Shown here piece after piece: positions 1 through 9,313 of a stretch of 64,000 nt of DNA. The translations under genes were made by a program, and so were the position numbers. The stretch comes from JADJRG01 sp964474905. Lineage in GTDB: Bacteria; Myxococcota_A; Polyangia; Nannocystales; Nannocystaceae. The stretch lies in assembly GCA_964474905.1 (NCBI GenBank), contig CAYYUP010000013.1:46022-110021 (forward strand), given 5' to 3'. The notes beneath the pieces are model-generated. The model did no database searches. It saw only the letters and a list, made by a program, of their open reading frames with translations, and had not been told where the DNA came from. Positions within the stretch are counted from its first letter, which is position 1. Each line of letters begins with the position of its first letter.

Positions 1-2
1 CC

Positions 3-1706
3 TCACTCGCGGCACGATTAGCGCTGCTGAGCCGTGCTGCGGCTCTCTTCCAGGAGCGCCTGAGGGCTTCTGAGAGCCGTCTACACCAGGTCACAGGCCG
101 TCTCGAAGAGATACTGGAGGTCGTCACTAGCCTCACGGCACTCGAATACGATCGAAAGGTACCGCTGAGCGACGACGATGATTGGATCGTCAACGCGCTC
201 GCGATTGGCCTCAACATCATGGGTGATGAACTCGCGCAAGCGACCCGCGAGCTGACCACTGCCCGTGACGGAGCCCTCGCCGCAAGCCGAGCCAAGAGCA
301 CCTTTCTCGCGAACATGAGCCACGAGCTGCGGACTCCGCTAAACGCGATCATCGGCTACAGCGAACTCATCCGCGAGGAGCTCGATGCCGGCGAGTGCTA
401 CACGATCAGCGCCGACCTAGGCCACGTCGAGAACTCTGCGCACCACCTCCTCGATCTCATCCAAGATACCCTCGATCTCTCCAAAATCGAGGCAGGCAAA
501 ATGGAGTTGACGGTCGAGAGTTTCGATCTGGGGGCGCTCCTGCGGGCGATCGCCTCGACCGTCGAGCCGCTGATGCGCGACCGCAGCAATCGCCTCTCGG
601 TGACGATCGCCGACGACCTAGGCACCTGCAACAGCGACCGCACCAAATGCCGCCAGATCTTCTACAACCTCCTGAGCAACGCCGCGAAGTTCACTGAAAA
701 CGGATCGATCAAGCTGCGCGCGCACGCCGACGAAGGAGGTCAAGACCTCTTGATCGAGGTCGAGGATTCCGGGATCGGTATCCCTGTGGCCAAGCTCCCA
801 GTGATCTTTGGCGCCTTCACCCAGGCCGACAATTCGACCAGCCGCGACTACGGCGGCACCGGGCTCGGCCTGACCATCAGTCGCCACTTCGCCGAGATGC
901 TGGGCGGCGCACTCACGGTCACCAGCATTGTCGGTGAAGGTTCGATCTTCACGGTTCGACTGCCACGCCAGGCGCCGATCGGCGAAGTGCCGAGCCCGCA
1001 CATGAGCCTGCCCGGCAACGTCGTCATCATCGCCGATCGCGACGCCTGCCTCCACGACCTGCTCCGCCGACGCCTCGCGGCCCTGGGCTTTGCCGTGCTC
1101 TCGGCCGCCACCTATCACGATCTGCTGGCCCTCTGCACACACCTGCGACCGGTGCTCATCGTTCTCGATGCCTCGACCCCCGTCGAGGACTCGGGCGCCG
1201 CCCTTGGCAATCTCTGCTCAGAGATCGGACCGGTGCAGCTCTTTGTCAGCGGTGACACACCAGCGCGTGACCGCGCTGCCCTGCGCGAACTCGAAATCCC
1301 AGCCGTGCACAGCCGCCCTGTCGACATCGATCGGGTCATCACGCTCGCCCTCCGCTTTCGCAAGAGCGAGCATCTCGGCTCGCTTGTGCTCCTGTCCGCG
1401 GGTGACAGCGAGGTGCTCTCTGGGGGGCTGAAGGCGGCGGGTTGGGGCGTCTTCGGGCCCGTCGACTTCGACCCGGACACGGCCCCGGACGCGCTCGTCG
1501 TCGATCTCCGCGGCGGTAGAACAGTGCTCGACCAGCTCTGCGAACTGCCCTGGCCAGATGCACCGCTGCTGCTCGTGGTCGATGCAGACGACAGACCCGA
1601 GGTCGCACGCCCACACGTGATCATCGACCTTCGCACCGCGACCCTCGACAACGCCTGCCTCGCCCTAACCGAACTCGTGCATCGCAGCGATCGCCGAGGC
1701 CCTTAG
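3..1706 (+). CDS. Hybrid sensor histidine kinase, 5' end beyond the window
   Basis: The frame is open from the first complete codon at base 3, so the gene starts outside the window; the ATG at 219 is internal. About 70 residues of probable coiled coil and linker precede a HisKA dimerisation helix with SHELRTP (His at codon 105 of the visible part). A HATPase domain follows, with N box (YNLLSNAAKF), G1 (DSGIGI), F box (IFGAFTQAD) and G2 (GGTGLGLTIS). The C-terminal third holds a receiver-like segment with an acidic pair (ADRD) and candidate phosphoacceptor Asp (VLDAS), then a more degenerate receiver-like segment. The role would be autophosphorylation and phosphorelay. The next gene begins 42 bases later on the same strand, and the kinase probably feeds the partner-switching proteins that follow. 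The input domain is not visible. Confidence 0.93.
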   Translation, partial: SLAARLALLSRAAALFQERLRASESRLHQVTGRLEEILEVVTSLTALEYDRKVPLSDDDDWIVNALAIGLNIMGDELAQATRELTTARDGALAASRAKSTFLANMSHELRTPLNAIIGYSELIREELDAGECYTISADLGHVENSAHHLLDLIQDTLDLSKIEAGKMELTVESFDLGALLRAIASTVEPLMRDRSNRLSVTIADDLGTCNSDRTKCRQIFYNLLSNAAKFTENGSIKLRAHADEGGQDLLIEVEDSGIGIPVAKLPVIFGAFTQADNSTSRDYGGTGLGLTISRHFAEMLGGALTVTSIVGEGSIFTVRLPRQAPIGEVPSPHMSLPGNVVIIADRDACLHDLLRRRLAALGFAVLSAATYHDLLALCTHLRPVLIVLDASTPVEDSGAALGNLCSEIGPVQLFVSGDTPARDRAALRELEIPAVHSRPVDIDRVITLALRFRKSEHLGSLVLLSAGDSEVLSGGLKAAGWGVFGPVDFDPDTAPDALVVDLRGGRTVLDQLCELPWPDAPLLLVVDADDRPEVARPHVIIDLRTATLDNACLALTELVHRSDRRGP

Positions 1707-1748
1707 CTAGCGGCTGCTTCTCGCCTGCGGATCACGTAAGCTCGAGAC

Positions 1749-2273
1749 GTGTTCGAGACGAAGCTGGATGCGGGCGATGGCAGCGTGATCCCTGCTTCGC
1801 TGTCGATCCGATTCACACCCTGCACCCAGCTGATCGTGATCGTGCGCCGCTTCGTGCAGTCCTTCTACGAGCGGGTGCTGCACAACAGTGAGCTCGCCTC
1901 GCTGCTCGCCCTCGCCACTCACGAACTCCTCGAGAACGCCGTCAAATACGGGACCACGGACGATGCCCTGCTCGCGATCTCGGTGCTCGCCAGCGTCGAC
2001 AGCGGAGTGCACGTCGACCTCGCGATCCGCAACACTGCGCTCGCCAGCCATATCGCCGAGGCTGAGCGCGTGATCGCAGACCTGAGCGAATGCGACGATA
2101 CCTTCGCCTTTTATCAAGAACGCATCAAAATCGCCTCCGAACGCAAGAGCGGCTCGGGCCTCGGTCTGGTCAGGATCGCCGCCGAGACCGGAATGACCTT
2201 AGAATCCGCACTCATCGACGACGAATTTGAGATCCGCGCCAGGGCTCACTTCCCCTCCGAGACAACACAATGA
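1749..2273 (+). CDS. RsbW-like serine kinase / anti-sigma-type HATPase protein
   Basis: A 174-residue single-domain GHKL ATPase. The N box is HELLENAVKYG (residues 59-69) and the glycine-rich lid is SGSGLGLVRIAAE. There is no HisKA domain, which fits HATPase_c_2 kinases of the RsbW/SpoIIAB type that phosphorylate a STAS partner. The start is GTG at 1749, 42 bases after the hybrid kinase. The 3' end overlaps the STAS-like gene by four bases (ATGA), so the two are probably translationally coupled and their products likely partners. No sigma factor gene lies in the visible row, so the target of this switch is unknown. Confidence 0.85.
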   Translation: MFETKLDAGDGSVIPASLSIRFTPCTQLIVIVRRFVQSFYERVLHNSELASLLALATHELLENAVKYGTTDDALLAISVLASVDSGVHVDLAIRNTALASHIAEAERVIADLSECDDTFAFYQERIKIASERKSGSGLGLVRIAAETGMTLESALIDDEFEIRARAHFPSETTQ

Positions 2274-2650
2274 AGATCGCTGCGCTGCACACAGGTGAGC
2301 TCGACGGCAATGCATCACGAGACGGCGATCTCGTGCTCCTCGTGTTTAGTGGCAACGCGGATAGCCGTGCCGACACCCAGCTCGAGACGTTTCTCCAGGG
2401 TGTGCACGAAGAGCTCCTAGGCGAATCTATCCGCCAGGTCGATGTCGACATTCGCACACTCGAGTTTCTAAACTCCTCGTGCTTTAAGGGTTTTATCACC
2501 TGGATCGTCCGGGTCCGGCGCATGGACCCCGAGTCGCGCTACCAAATACGCTTTATCTCGAGTGCAAACTACCCCTGGCAAAAACGCAGCCTGCACGCCA
2601 TCAGCTTCTTCGGTGGCGGCGATCTGATCACCGTCAGCATCGAAGATTAG
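2270..2650 (+). CDS. STAS-like anti-anti-sigma protein (slr1659-like)
   Basis: A 126-residue soluble protein with the alternating beta/alpha pattern of STAS domains. The diagnostic stretch is VDIRTLEFLNSSCFKGFI (residues 58-75). The NSS(C)FK segment (Ser69/Ser70) sits where the phosphorylated Ser occurs in SpoIIAA/RsbV relatives. The start ATG overlaps the stop of the HATPase gene. The expected role is a reversible switch, phosphorylated by the upstream kinase and dephosphorylated by the SpoIIE-type phosphatase at 6192-8012. Family placement rests on pattern, not on a search; the slr1659-type subgroup is the best fit. Confidence 0.75.
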   Translation: MKIAALHTGELDGNASRDGDLVLLVFSGNADSRADTQLETFLQGVHEELLGESIRQVDVDIRTLEFLNSSCFKGFITWIVRVRRMDPESRYQIRFISSANYPWQKRSLHAISFFGGGDLITVSIED

Positions 2651-2736
2651 GTGCTGTGCAACCATTCCAAGAACAGCCTGCATCCAAGAAGACACGAGAG
2701 CGAGACAATGCCCGCGAGGGACTCGGGTAGATCATA

Positions 2737-4206
2737 ATGCCCGCACTCTCTGCCCTCGCTGCCCTCGCCGCCCTCTCCGGCCTCTCGCTCGCTGCCCAGA
2801 TTCAACCCGCGGATCGCGGCGTACCAGAGGTCACTAGCGTCGATCCAACGCCCCAGGCTTTGCCTACGCAGGCTTTGCCCGAGGGACCCGACCAAGCGAC
2901 GCTCCAGGCCTTCGAGCGCCGCCTGCACGCGATCGAAGCCGAAAACGCCGAACTCCGCGGGCAACTCGATACGCTCCGCGAGGATCACAACTTCCTCGAC
3001 CAAAACTTTCAGCGGATTCTGCCACTCACCGGCCGAGTGGGCGGCTACATCGACTTCGGCTATTTCTGGGTCGGCGGTGACGGCTCAGGCGTGCGCTCCG
3101 ACATCGGCCACGTCAATTTTCCCCAGCACGAGGATGAGATTCCCGACTCATGGGTCTTTATGGGCGACCCTTTGTCGACCGCGATCAACTCCCGCGGCGA
3201 TCCAGCCGACACCGGCGAATCACGGCAGATCACCTTTGACGGCGTCGACAGCCGCGGCAAATCATCGTTCCTCGTCAACGCTCTAAACCTGTCGATCTTC
3301 GCCGGGATCGGCAAATACAGTGCGGTCGAGGGCCTCTTTGATCTGGTACCGCGGGGTCGCGACGTCGCCAACCCAAACGGCCTCTTCCTCGGCGACTACC
3401 TCGACATCAAGCTCGCCTATCTCCGGGTCTCGCCACCGACCAAGCGCTTCGACCTCGACATCATGGCGGGCAAGATAAACCCGGTCATGGGGTATGAGTA
3501 CAGGATCCAGGAGGCGAGCGATCGGCTGACCGTGACGCCCTCTCTTATCTGCCGCTACACCTGCGGGCGGCCGGTCGGGATCAAGGCCCGGGCCCGCTTT
3601 CTCAGCTCTCGCTCGCTCATCGCCGCGCTCTCGCTGACCAATGGCAGCGGCTTTAGCGAGGGTTTTGGCTTCGCCAGCGACGTCGACAGCAACCACTTCA
3701 AAACGATCGCGAGCCGTCTCTCCTACGTGATCCCGGTGGGCGCGGGGCTCGAAATCGGTGCCTCTGGATCATTTGGCGCCCAGGACCTCCAGCCCTCCGA
3801 CAGCATCTACCAATGGAATTACGGCGTCGACCTCCACCTGGAGATCGCGAACCTCGAATTCACGACCGAATTCATCCACGGCGACCTCCGCGGCGAGAGC
3901 GAAGCCGTCGGTCCGGCCTGCGGGCTCGCTCCTTGCCTCGAGTTCGTCGGCGCCTACGGCCTCCTCGCCTACCGCGCCCAAAACTGGCTGATCCCGTATT
4001 TCCGAACGGACTGGCGTTCGGCTCATCACCAAAGCGGAGCGAGTTTTGTCTACCACAGCGATGTGCTGCGTTTCACGCCGGGCTTTCGCTTCGAATTCGG
4101 CACTCATGTGATTATGAAGATCGAGTACACCGTCAACCGTGAGCTCGGGGGCGTGCCGCAATTCCCCGATGACGTATTTACGACCTCGGTCGTCGCCAGG
4201 ATCTAA
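2737..4206 (+). CDS. Outer-membrane beta-barrel (porin-like) protein with N-terminal coiled coil
   Basis: A 489-residue protein with a short Ala/Leu-rich export signal ending near AAQ (residue 21). A coiled coil follows at about residues 50-90 (RRLHAIEAENAELRGQL), then a long Gly/aromatic-rich beta-strand region (GGYIDFGYFWVGG onward) ending in FTTSVVARI. A coiled coil before a barrel resembles porins such as phosphate-selective or OprO-like types, but substrate specificity cannot be read. There is an 86-base gap after the STAS gene and four bases before the cupredoxin gene, so it belongs to the redox cluster. A porin beside exported electron carriers would fit an outer-membrane conduit; this is inference. 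Confidence 0.78.
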   Translation: MPALSALAALAALSGLSLAAQIQPADRGVPEVTSVDPTPQALPTQALPEGPDQATLQAFERRLHAIEAENAELRGQLDTLREDHNFLDQNFQRILPLTGRVGGYIDFGYFWVGGDGSGVRSDIGHVNFPQHEDEIPDSWVFMGDPLSTAINSRGDPADTGESRQITFDGVDSRGKSSFLVNALNLSIFAGIGKYSAVEGLFDLVPRGRDVANPNGLFLGDYLDIKLAYLRVSPPTKRFDLDIMAGKINPVMGYEYRIQEASDRLTVTPSLICRYTCGRPVGIKARARFLSSRSLIAALSLTNGSGFSEGFGFASDVDSNHFKTIASRLSYVIPVGAGLEIGASGSFGAQDLQPSDSIYQWNYGVDLHLEIANLEFTTEFIHGDLRGESEAVGPACGLAPCLEFVGAYGLLAYRAQNWLIPYFRTDWRSAHHQSGASFVYHSDVLRFTPGFRFEFGTHVIMKIEYTVNRELGGVPQFPDDVFTTSVVARI

Positions 4207-4210
4207 AATT

Positions 4211-5014
4211 ATGACCTCCACACACTCGGCTCTGCCCGTGCGCAAGATGCTCCTACGCGCACTCGGCCTCGTGCTCGCTGCGAGCCTCGCGGCCGCACCA
4301 CAGGCCCTCGCGAGTCCCGACAACGAGGTCAAGCTCAAGAGCGGCGGCGAATCCAAGGCCGACTCGGGAGCCTCTACAAACGCCGATCTCCCGGTACAAG
4401 CGAGCCCCAGCGAGGGCGGCAAGCTCGTCGGCAAGGTACTTCTTAAGCGCCGCCGTCGAACCCTGGCGGACCGATCCAATATCGTTGTCTACCTCGAAAA
4501 CGTGCCCGGTGATGCCCCGACACCGTCCGCTACCGCCCACGAGATCCGCCAACACAACAAACAATTCACGCCCAAGGTCTCCGCAGTCGTCATCGGTACA
4601 ACGGTCGCGTTCCCCAACGACGACCGCATCTTCCACAACGTTTTCTCGATGTCGAGGGCGATGAAGTTTGACCTCGGCCTCTACAAGAGCGGCACCAGCA
4701 AGAGCGTCGTCGCCACCCATGAGGGCATCGTCGACATCTACTGCAACATCCACCCAGGCATGGCCGCCAAGGTGCTCGTGCTGCCAAATGCCTTCTTCTC
4801 GATCACCGACAAAGAGGGCAACTTCGCGATCGACGGGGTACCGCCGGGCAACTATCCCGTGGTCGCATGGCAAACGGGCGGCGACCCCTACCGCGGTGAG
4901 GTGACGATCAGCGCCGACGGTATCACCTCTCTCGACATCGAGATGAAAGTCGGCCGTAGCCCCGTGGAGGCCCATACGCGCAAGGACGGCACCCCCTACG
5001 GTCGCTACCGATGA
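4211..5014 (+). CDS. Exported cupredoxin (type 1 copper) protein with C-terminal carboxypeptidase-regulatory-like domain
   Basis: The start is taken at ATG 4211, four bases after the porin stop; an upstream in-frame ATG at 4139 would run deep into the porin gene. The protein has 267 residues with a signal peptide of about 34 (cleavage near ALA-SP). The copper ligands are readable: His142 (FHNVF), Cys178, His181 and Met184 (YCNIHPGM), the plastocyanin set. The C-terminal part (FSITDKEGNFAIDGVPPGNY, about 195-246) resembles the beta-sandwich regulatory domain of carboxypeptidases. The resemblance is to methylamine-utilisation and plastocyanin-like proteins. The last four bases overlap the cytochrome gene. 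Expected role: periplasmic or surface electron shuttle. Confidence 0.9.
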   Translation: MTSTHSALPVRKMLLRALGLVLAASLAAAPQALASPDNEVKLKSGGESKADSGASTNADLPVQASPSEGGKLVGKVLLKRRRRTLADRSNIVVYLENVPGDAPTPSATAHEIRQHNKQFTPKVSAVVIGTTVAFPNDDRIFHNVFSMSRAMKFDLGLYKSGTSKSVVATHEGIVDIYCNIHPGMAAKVLVLPNAFFSITDKEGNFAIDGVPPGNYPVVAWQTGGDPYRGEVTISADGITSLDIEMKVGRSPVEAHTRKDGTPYGRYR

Positions 5015-6171
5015 GGCTGCGCCTGGGACTTAGCTTCGCTCTGCTCGGGATCTTCGCCTGCGGAGAGGCAAACGATCGTTCTCATAAACATGTCTCAAGG
5101 AACATGTTTACTAAAGCCGAGCTGAGGAAAAAATCGAAACGAAATCAACGGGCGGTCGCTCGCTCTTCGGCTCGCTGCGGAGAATGTCACGGGGCCTACG
5201 AGCGCACCTGGAAGGCCTCGAGCCATGCAAAGGCGGCCACCAGTCCCTACTTTCGAGCGAGTGCCAATGGCGACGGGCGTTGTGCACCCTGTCATACGCC
5301 GCTGGTCGGGGAAATCGCCGACGACGATCCGATCCACGAGGAGGGTGTCACCTGCGACGCCTGCCACTCGATCATCGAGGTCAACGACGATGCGCCGAGC
5401 CCCGGCCTCATCTTTGACCTGACTGCGAGCATCAAATACGGCCCCCTCTGCGACTCCGAGGGCAGCTATTTTCACCGCAGCGGCTGCTCTCCGCTGCACA
5501 GCAAAAGCCGCCTCTGCGCTGGCTGCCACAGCCTAGAGTGGCCCTCTCCAAACGGCGAGATGCTGCCAGTGATCACCGACTTTGATGAGTGGTCGGCAAA
5601 GGGCGGCCGCGGAGCGACCTGCCAGGACTGCCACATGTCGGGCACGCCGGGCGAGGTCGCCCGCGGTTTTGCAACTCGAGAGAAGATCTCGCGCCACGAC
5701 CTCTTCGGGGCCGATGAGGAACTCCTCCGCGCCAGCATCAACCTCAGAGCGTCGCTCCGCACCGGTGAGGAGGGATCGCGCGACCTCGAGGTGACGCTCA
5801 CCAATCGCGGCGCCCTGCACTCGATCCCCGCCGGTCTCGCGGGGCGACGTTTCGTTCTCAGCATCAACTTTATCGACATCGAGGGCCGCAGCGTCGGCCA
5901 AGCTGCGCGGGTCTACGCCCGGATACTCGTCGATGCGCAGGGCCGCGAGGTGTTCTTTACAGAGGCGCGCGCCCTCCGAGAGGACAACCGCCTGCACCCC
6001 GGCGAACGCCGGATGGAGCGCTTTCGAATACCGCCCTCGACGACGATCGCAAAGGTGCGATTGGAGCGTTTCGCCCTCGCCCCTGAGGTCGCCGCTCGCC
6101 TCGGACTCGCGGTCCCCCAGGGCTCCCTCGTCCACCGGACAGATGTGATCATCGAGTCGGACAATCCCTGA
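5011..6171 (+). CDS. Pentaheme c-type cytochrome lipoprotein
   Basis: A 386-residue protein whose start overlaps the cupredoxin stop (ATGA). It has a short hydrophobic signal with a probable lipobox at IFAC (Cys17). Five CxxCH heme sites are visible: Cys56 (CGECH), Cys91 (CAPCH), Cys115 (CDACH), Cys169 (CAGCH) and Cys204 (CQDCH). Additional His residues could be axial ligands. After about residue 220 a beta-rich domain follows (VTLTNRGALHSIPAG), as in cytochrome c554-like multiheme proteins that normally carry a GHxxPTG motif; here it is LHSIPAG. The likely role is electron transfer at the cell envelope with the cupredoxin. The redox partner and terminal acceptor are not identifiable. Confidence 0.9.
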   Translation: MRLRLGLSFALLGIFACGEANDRSHKHVSRNMFTKAELRKKSKRNQRAVARSSARCGECHGAYERTWKASSHAKAATSPYFRASANGDGRCAPCHTPLVGEIADDDPIHEEGVTCDACHSIIEVNDDAPSPGLIFDLTASIKYGPLCDSEGSYFHRSGCSPLHSKSRLCAGCHSLEWPSPNGEMLPVITDFDEWSAKGGRGATCQDCHMSGTPGEVARGFATREKISRHDLFGADEELLRASINLRASLRTGEEGSRDLEVTLTNRGALHSIPAGLAGRRFVLSINFIDIEGRSVGQAARVYARILVDAQGREVFFTEARALREDNRLHPGERRMERFRIPPSTTIAKVRLERFALAPEVAARLGLAVPQGSLVHRTDVIIESDNP

Positions 6172-6191
6172 TACTGGGGGCGCCTCTGCCC

Positions 6192-8012
6192 ATGAAGTTC
6201 CGCTCGGCGATCCTTTTGAGTTCGATGACCCTGGTGATCGCAGTGGTCGCCGCCTCGGTGATCACGGTGAGCGCCGCGATCGACAGCTCCGCACGCCGCG
6301 ATCTCGAACGAGAACTCGACCGTTCGCTCGCCGTCTTCCGCGAACTGCAGGGCTACCGGGCATCGCTCTTCCGGGCACAATCCGACGTCGTCGCCCAGGC
6401 GCCGCGGCTCAAGGCGGTAGTCCATACCGCCGACATCGACCGTGCCACGGTCCTCGACACCGCCCGCGAGATCCAGCGATCGGCGGGCGCAGACCTGCTC
6501 CTGCTCACCGATTGGTCCGCTCACCTCTGGGTCGATACCGCCGATCCGACCGCAGAGGGATTTGATCTCGGGGACATGCCGCTGATCTCAAAAAGCCTCG
6601 CCGAGGATGTGGCCGAGGGCATTTGGGTCATCGATGACGGGGCCTACCAGGTGCAGGCTCAGACCCTGAATTACGGCCAGGAGCTGGTCGGCATTCTCGT
6701 TTTGGGCTTCGTGATCGACGAACGTGTTGCGTCGACGATCGAACGCCAGACCGGAGCGAGCGTCGTCATCACTCTCGACGGACGAGTGCTCGCGATGTCG
6801 GCCGGCGCTCCCTTTGCCGACGGCGACACCGATGCCACCACGGCACTCCTGAGCCTCGCCGGCGAGCGCAGCGAGCAGACCCAACGCGTCGAGCTCGGCG
6901 GCTCCACCTACCTCGTTCGGAGCGGTGTCTTTCCTGGTGCGCGCGCGGACCAGGGCCTCGGCTTTGTCGTCCTGCACTCGCTCGACCAGGCACTCGCGGA
7001 CAGCCGAGCGATCACGCAGCGCCTGCTCTTGATCGCCGGCCTGGCGCTGCTCGCCGCCATCGCCCTGGCGATCCTCGTCGCCCGCAGGCTCGCTCGGCCC
7101 CTCGACAAGCTCGTCGACTTTACAACTGCGATCGCCAGGGGTGAGCTTCGCTCCCGCAAACTCAACGAAGGCACAGACGAAGTGCTGACGCTCGCCGCAG
7201 CGATGAACACGATGGTGCACGAACTCGCGGAGTCCCGAGTGCAGCTCGCGACTAAACAGCGGCTCGAGAACGAGATGGAGATCGCGGCTCGCATTCAGAC
7301 CTCGATCATCCCCGAGAGACCCACAGTCCCCGAACTCGAGATCGCCGCGCTCATGCGCACGGCAAGCGAGGTCGGCGGCGACTACTACGATGTGATCGCA
7401 GCCCATGACGGTGCCTGGATCGGCATTGGCGACGTCGCCGGCCACGGACTGCGCGCGGGGCTGGTGATGCTGATGGTCCAGAGCGCGATCTCTAGTCTCG
7501 TACGCGAGCGACCCGACGCGCCGCCGCACGAGCTGGTCGCGACCCTCAACCGGGTCATCTACGACAACGTGCGCGAGCGCCTGACCCAAGATGAGCACGT
7601 CACCTTCACCCTCTTCCGCTACTACCACGGGGGACTCCTCCGCTTCGCTGGCGCCCACGAGCCCTTCCTCATCCTCCGAGCCGCCACCGGCCGTGTCGAG
7701 CAGATCGAGACCCCTGGCACCTGGATCGGCGTGCTACCCGAGATCGACGACGCACTCAGCGACAGCAGTCTCCACCTCGAGATCGGCGACCTGGTGCTGC
7801 TCTACAGCGACGGTCTCGTCGAGAGCCGCAACCCAGAGGGCGAGTTCTTCGGCCTAGGGCGGGTCCGCGAAGCGCTCATAGCCGGCCGTGACAGCCCACT
7901 CGAAACCATTGCCCAGGGGCTCGTGCAGGCCAGCGCAGACTTCAGCGACGAGATCGAGGACGACATCTCGATCCTGCTATTCCGGGTCAAAGGTGACCTT
8001 GATGCGAGCTAG
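6192..8012 (+). CDS. Membrane-bound SpoIIE/RsbU-type serine phosphatase with periplasmic sensor and HAMP
   Basis: A 606-residue protein: TM1 at 5-28, extracytoplasmic sensor at 30-275 (double-CACHE-like size and pattern), TM2 at 278-298, HAMP at about 298-350, a linker helix (MEIAARIQTSIIPERP) typical of RsbU enzymes, and a PP2C/SpoIIE domain at 370-600. Metal-binding acids are visible in GGDYYD (Asp398), GDVAGHG (Asp414), YSDGLVE and EDDISI. It should dephosphorylate a STAS protein in response to a periplasmic signal; the STAS-like protein at 2270-2650 is the obvious substrate. It begins 20 bases after the cytochrome gene, so the signal sensed may be linked to the redox proteins (inference). 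It converges with and slightly overlaps the diheme peroxidase gene. Confidence 0.93.
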   Translation: MKFRSAILLSSMTLVIAVVAASVITVSAAIDSSARRDLERELDRSLAVFRELQGYRASLFRAQSDVVAQAPRLKAVVHTADIDRATVLDTAREIQRSAGADLLLLTDWSAHLWVDTADPTAEGFDLGDMPLISKSLAEDVAEGIWVIDDGAYQVQAQTLNYGQELVGILVLGFVIDERVASTIERQTGASVVITLDGRVLAMSAGAPFADGDTDATTALLSLAGERSEQTQRVELGGSTYLVRSGVFPGARADQGLGFVVLHSLDQALADSRAITQRLLLIAGLALLAAIALAILVARRLARPLDKLVDFTTAIARGELRSRKLNEGTDEVLTLAAAMNTMVHELAESRVQLATKQRLENEMEIAARIQTSIIPERPTVPELEIAALMRTASEVGGDYYDVIAAHDGAWIGIGDVAGHGLRAGLVMLMVQSAISSLVRERPDAPPHELVATLNRVIYDNVRERLTQDEHVTFTLFRYYHGGLLRFAGAHEPFLILRAATGRVEQIETPGTWIGVLPEIDDALSDSSLHLEIGDLVLLYSDGLVESRNPEGEFFGLGRVREALIAGRDSPLETIAQGLVQASADFSDEIEDDISILLFRVKGDLDAS

Positions 8013-9313
8013 TTGGGATCGACAAGCCACTCCGCAGGCACGCTCTCGCCGGTCAGCGATCCCATGAAGGCGACCAGGTCGTCGATCTCTTGATCGCTGA
8101 GGTTTAGCGGGACGATGAGTGGGTCTTTCTCGCCGGCAAAGTCAGAATCGGCGCCGCCGCGATTGTAGAGTTCGACGACCTCGCGCAGGGTCTCGATATG
8201 ACCTGTATGCATATAGGGCGCCGTTTTGGCCACATTGCGCAGGCCCTTGGTCCGAAATGCCCCGTTCAGCGCCGGATCCTTCTCGACCCCCTGGGTATGA
8301 TCAATACTACTGTCATCATTATAGGGCCCAGCCGTATTAAAATCCCAACCGAGGTAGATGTCGACGGCCCCGAGCCGGCCGTCGTCGTACGCGGGAGCGG
8401 GCACGACGTGCTCCCCTACCTGCGGGATCCCGGTCACATGAAACTTCTCGTCCGAGAAGGTAGGACCCTCGTGGCACTCGACGCAGGCCGCCTTGCCGAG
8501 AAAGAGTCGAAGTCCGCGCTTGGCAGACTCTGAGAGCGCGATTTTGTCGCCAGCGACAAAACGATCAAAATCAGAGTCGCCACTTATCAGCTCACTCAGA
8601 TAGGCGGCGATCGCCTTGCCGAAATTGGCAAAGGCCTGGTTGATGATCGCTTGATCCGCGGGATCCATCTCGGCCCACGGGCTCTCCGGGTCGAGCGGCG
8701 TCGCAGCCAACGGGAAGCGAGCTTCGTCGGCGATACCCTCGTCAAGCGGCACGTCAAAGATCGCGTCGAAGTCATCCCTGTAATTGTCGAAGAGGTAGCG
8801 GACGATGCCGGTCCTGGTGGTGCCCATCACAAACTCCGCGGGGATCAGCACCTTTCCCCAGAGATTGTCACAGTAGCCGACCCAGCCGAATTGCTCGTCG
8901 TAGGTCGCGACATTAACCAGGGTCGGCGCGTTGCGGATGAACCAGTCGACACCGAGCGAGGTACCGTTTGGCTGCGACCGTGTATCGACGAGCCAGTCAC
9001 CCAGATGACAGCTGCGACAGGAGACCTTGCCGGTCTCTCCGACCGCTCCCAGACCGCCATTCATTCCATCATCAGCGACCACGACAGGTCCCGAGTAGCC
9101 CGCATCAAAAAAGAGCCGATGGCCGAGATCTACCGCGGCAGGATCCTTGGAGTGCTTGTTGGTCGTATCGTCGATGGCCGTCGGCGCCGGTGAGAGTTCT
9201 TCGATCTTTGCGATCTCTGCCGGCGAAAACTCGACCTTGTGGTCATCCCCGGTGCACGCGAGCCCGAGCGACGCACAGGCGATCCCAAAACAAATGGCGG
9301 CTCGATCGATCAT
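8009..9313 (-). CDS. Diheme cytochrome c peroxidase / MauG-family protein, exported
   Basis: The start is taken at ATG 9313; a longer frame upstream to 9373 adds a non-signal-like leader. The protein has 434 residues with an N-terminal signal and a possible lipobox at Cys20 (SLGLAC). Two heme sites are visible: Cys99 (CRSCHLGDW) and Cys277 (CVECHEGPT). The context matches CcpA/MauG proteins: GHRLFFD near residue 64, KAIAAYLS near 235 and a late APYMHTGHIETL segment. The family reduces peroxide or carries out long-range oxidation using c-type hemes. It is convergent with the phosphatase gene (4-base overlap of 3' ends), so it is not in that operon but may share its redox niche. Confidence 0.92.
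   Translation of the reverse strand: MIDRAAICFGIACASLGLACTGDDHKVEFSPAEIAKIEELSPAPTAIDDTTNKHSKDPAAVDLGHRLFFDAGYSGPVVVADDGMNGGLGAVGETGKVSCRSCHLGDWLVDTRSQPNGTSLGVDWFIRNAPTLVNVATYDEQFGWVGYCDNLWGKVLIPAEFVMGTTRTGIVRYLFDNYRDDFDAIFDVPLDEGIADEARFPLAATPLDPESPWAEMDPADQAIINQAFANFGKAIAAYLSELISGDSDFDRFVAGDKIALSESAKRGLRLFLGKAACVECHEGPTFSDEKFHVTGIPQVGEHVVPAPAYDDGRLGAVDIYLGWDFNTAGPYNDDSSIDHTQGVEKDPALNGAFRTKGLRNVAKTAPYMHTGHIETLREVVELYNRGGADSDFAGEKDPLIVPLNLSDQEIDDLVAFMGSLTGESVPAEWLVDPN

Noticed and set aside
4139..4210. Upstream in-frame ATG extension of the cupredoxin gene
   Set aside because: It would overlap the porin gene by 68 bases and place non-signal sequence before a clear signal peptide.
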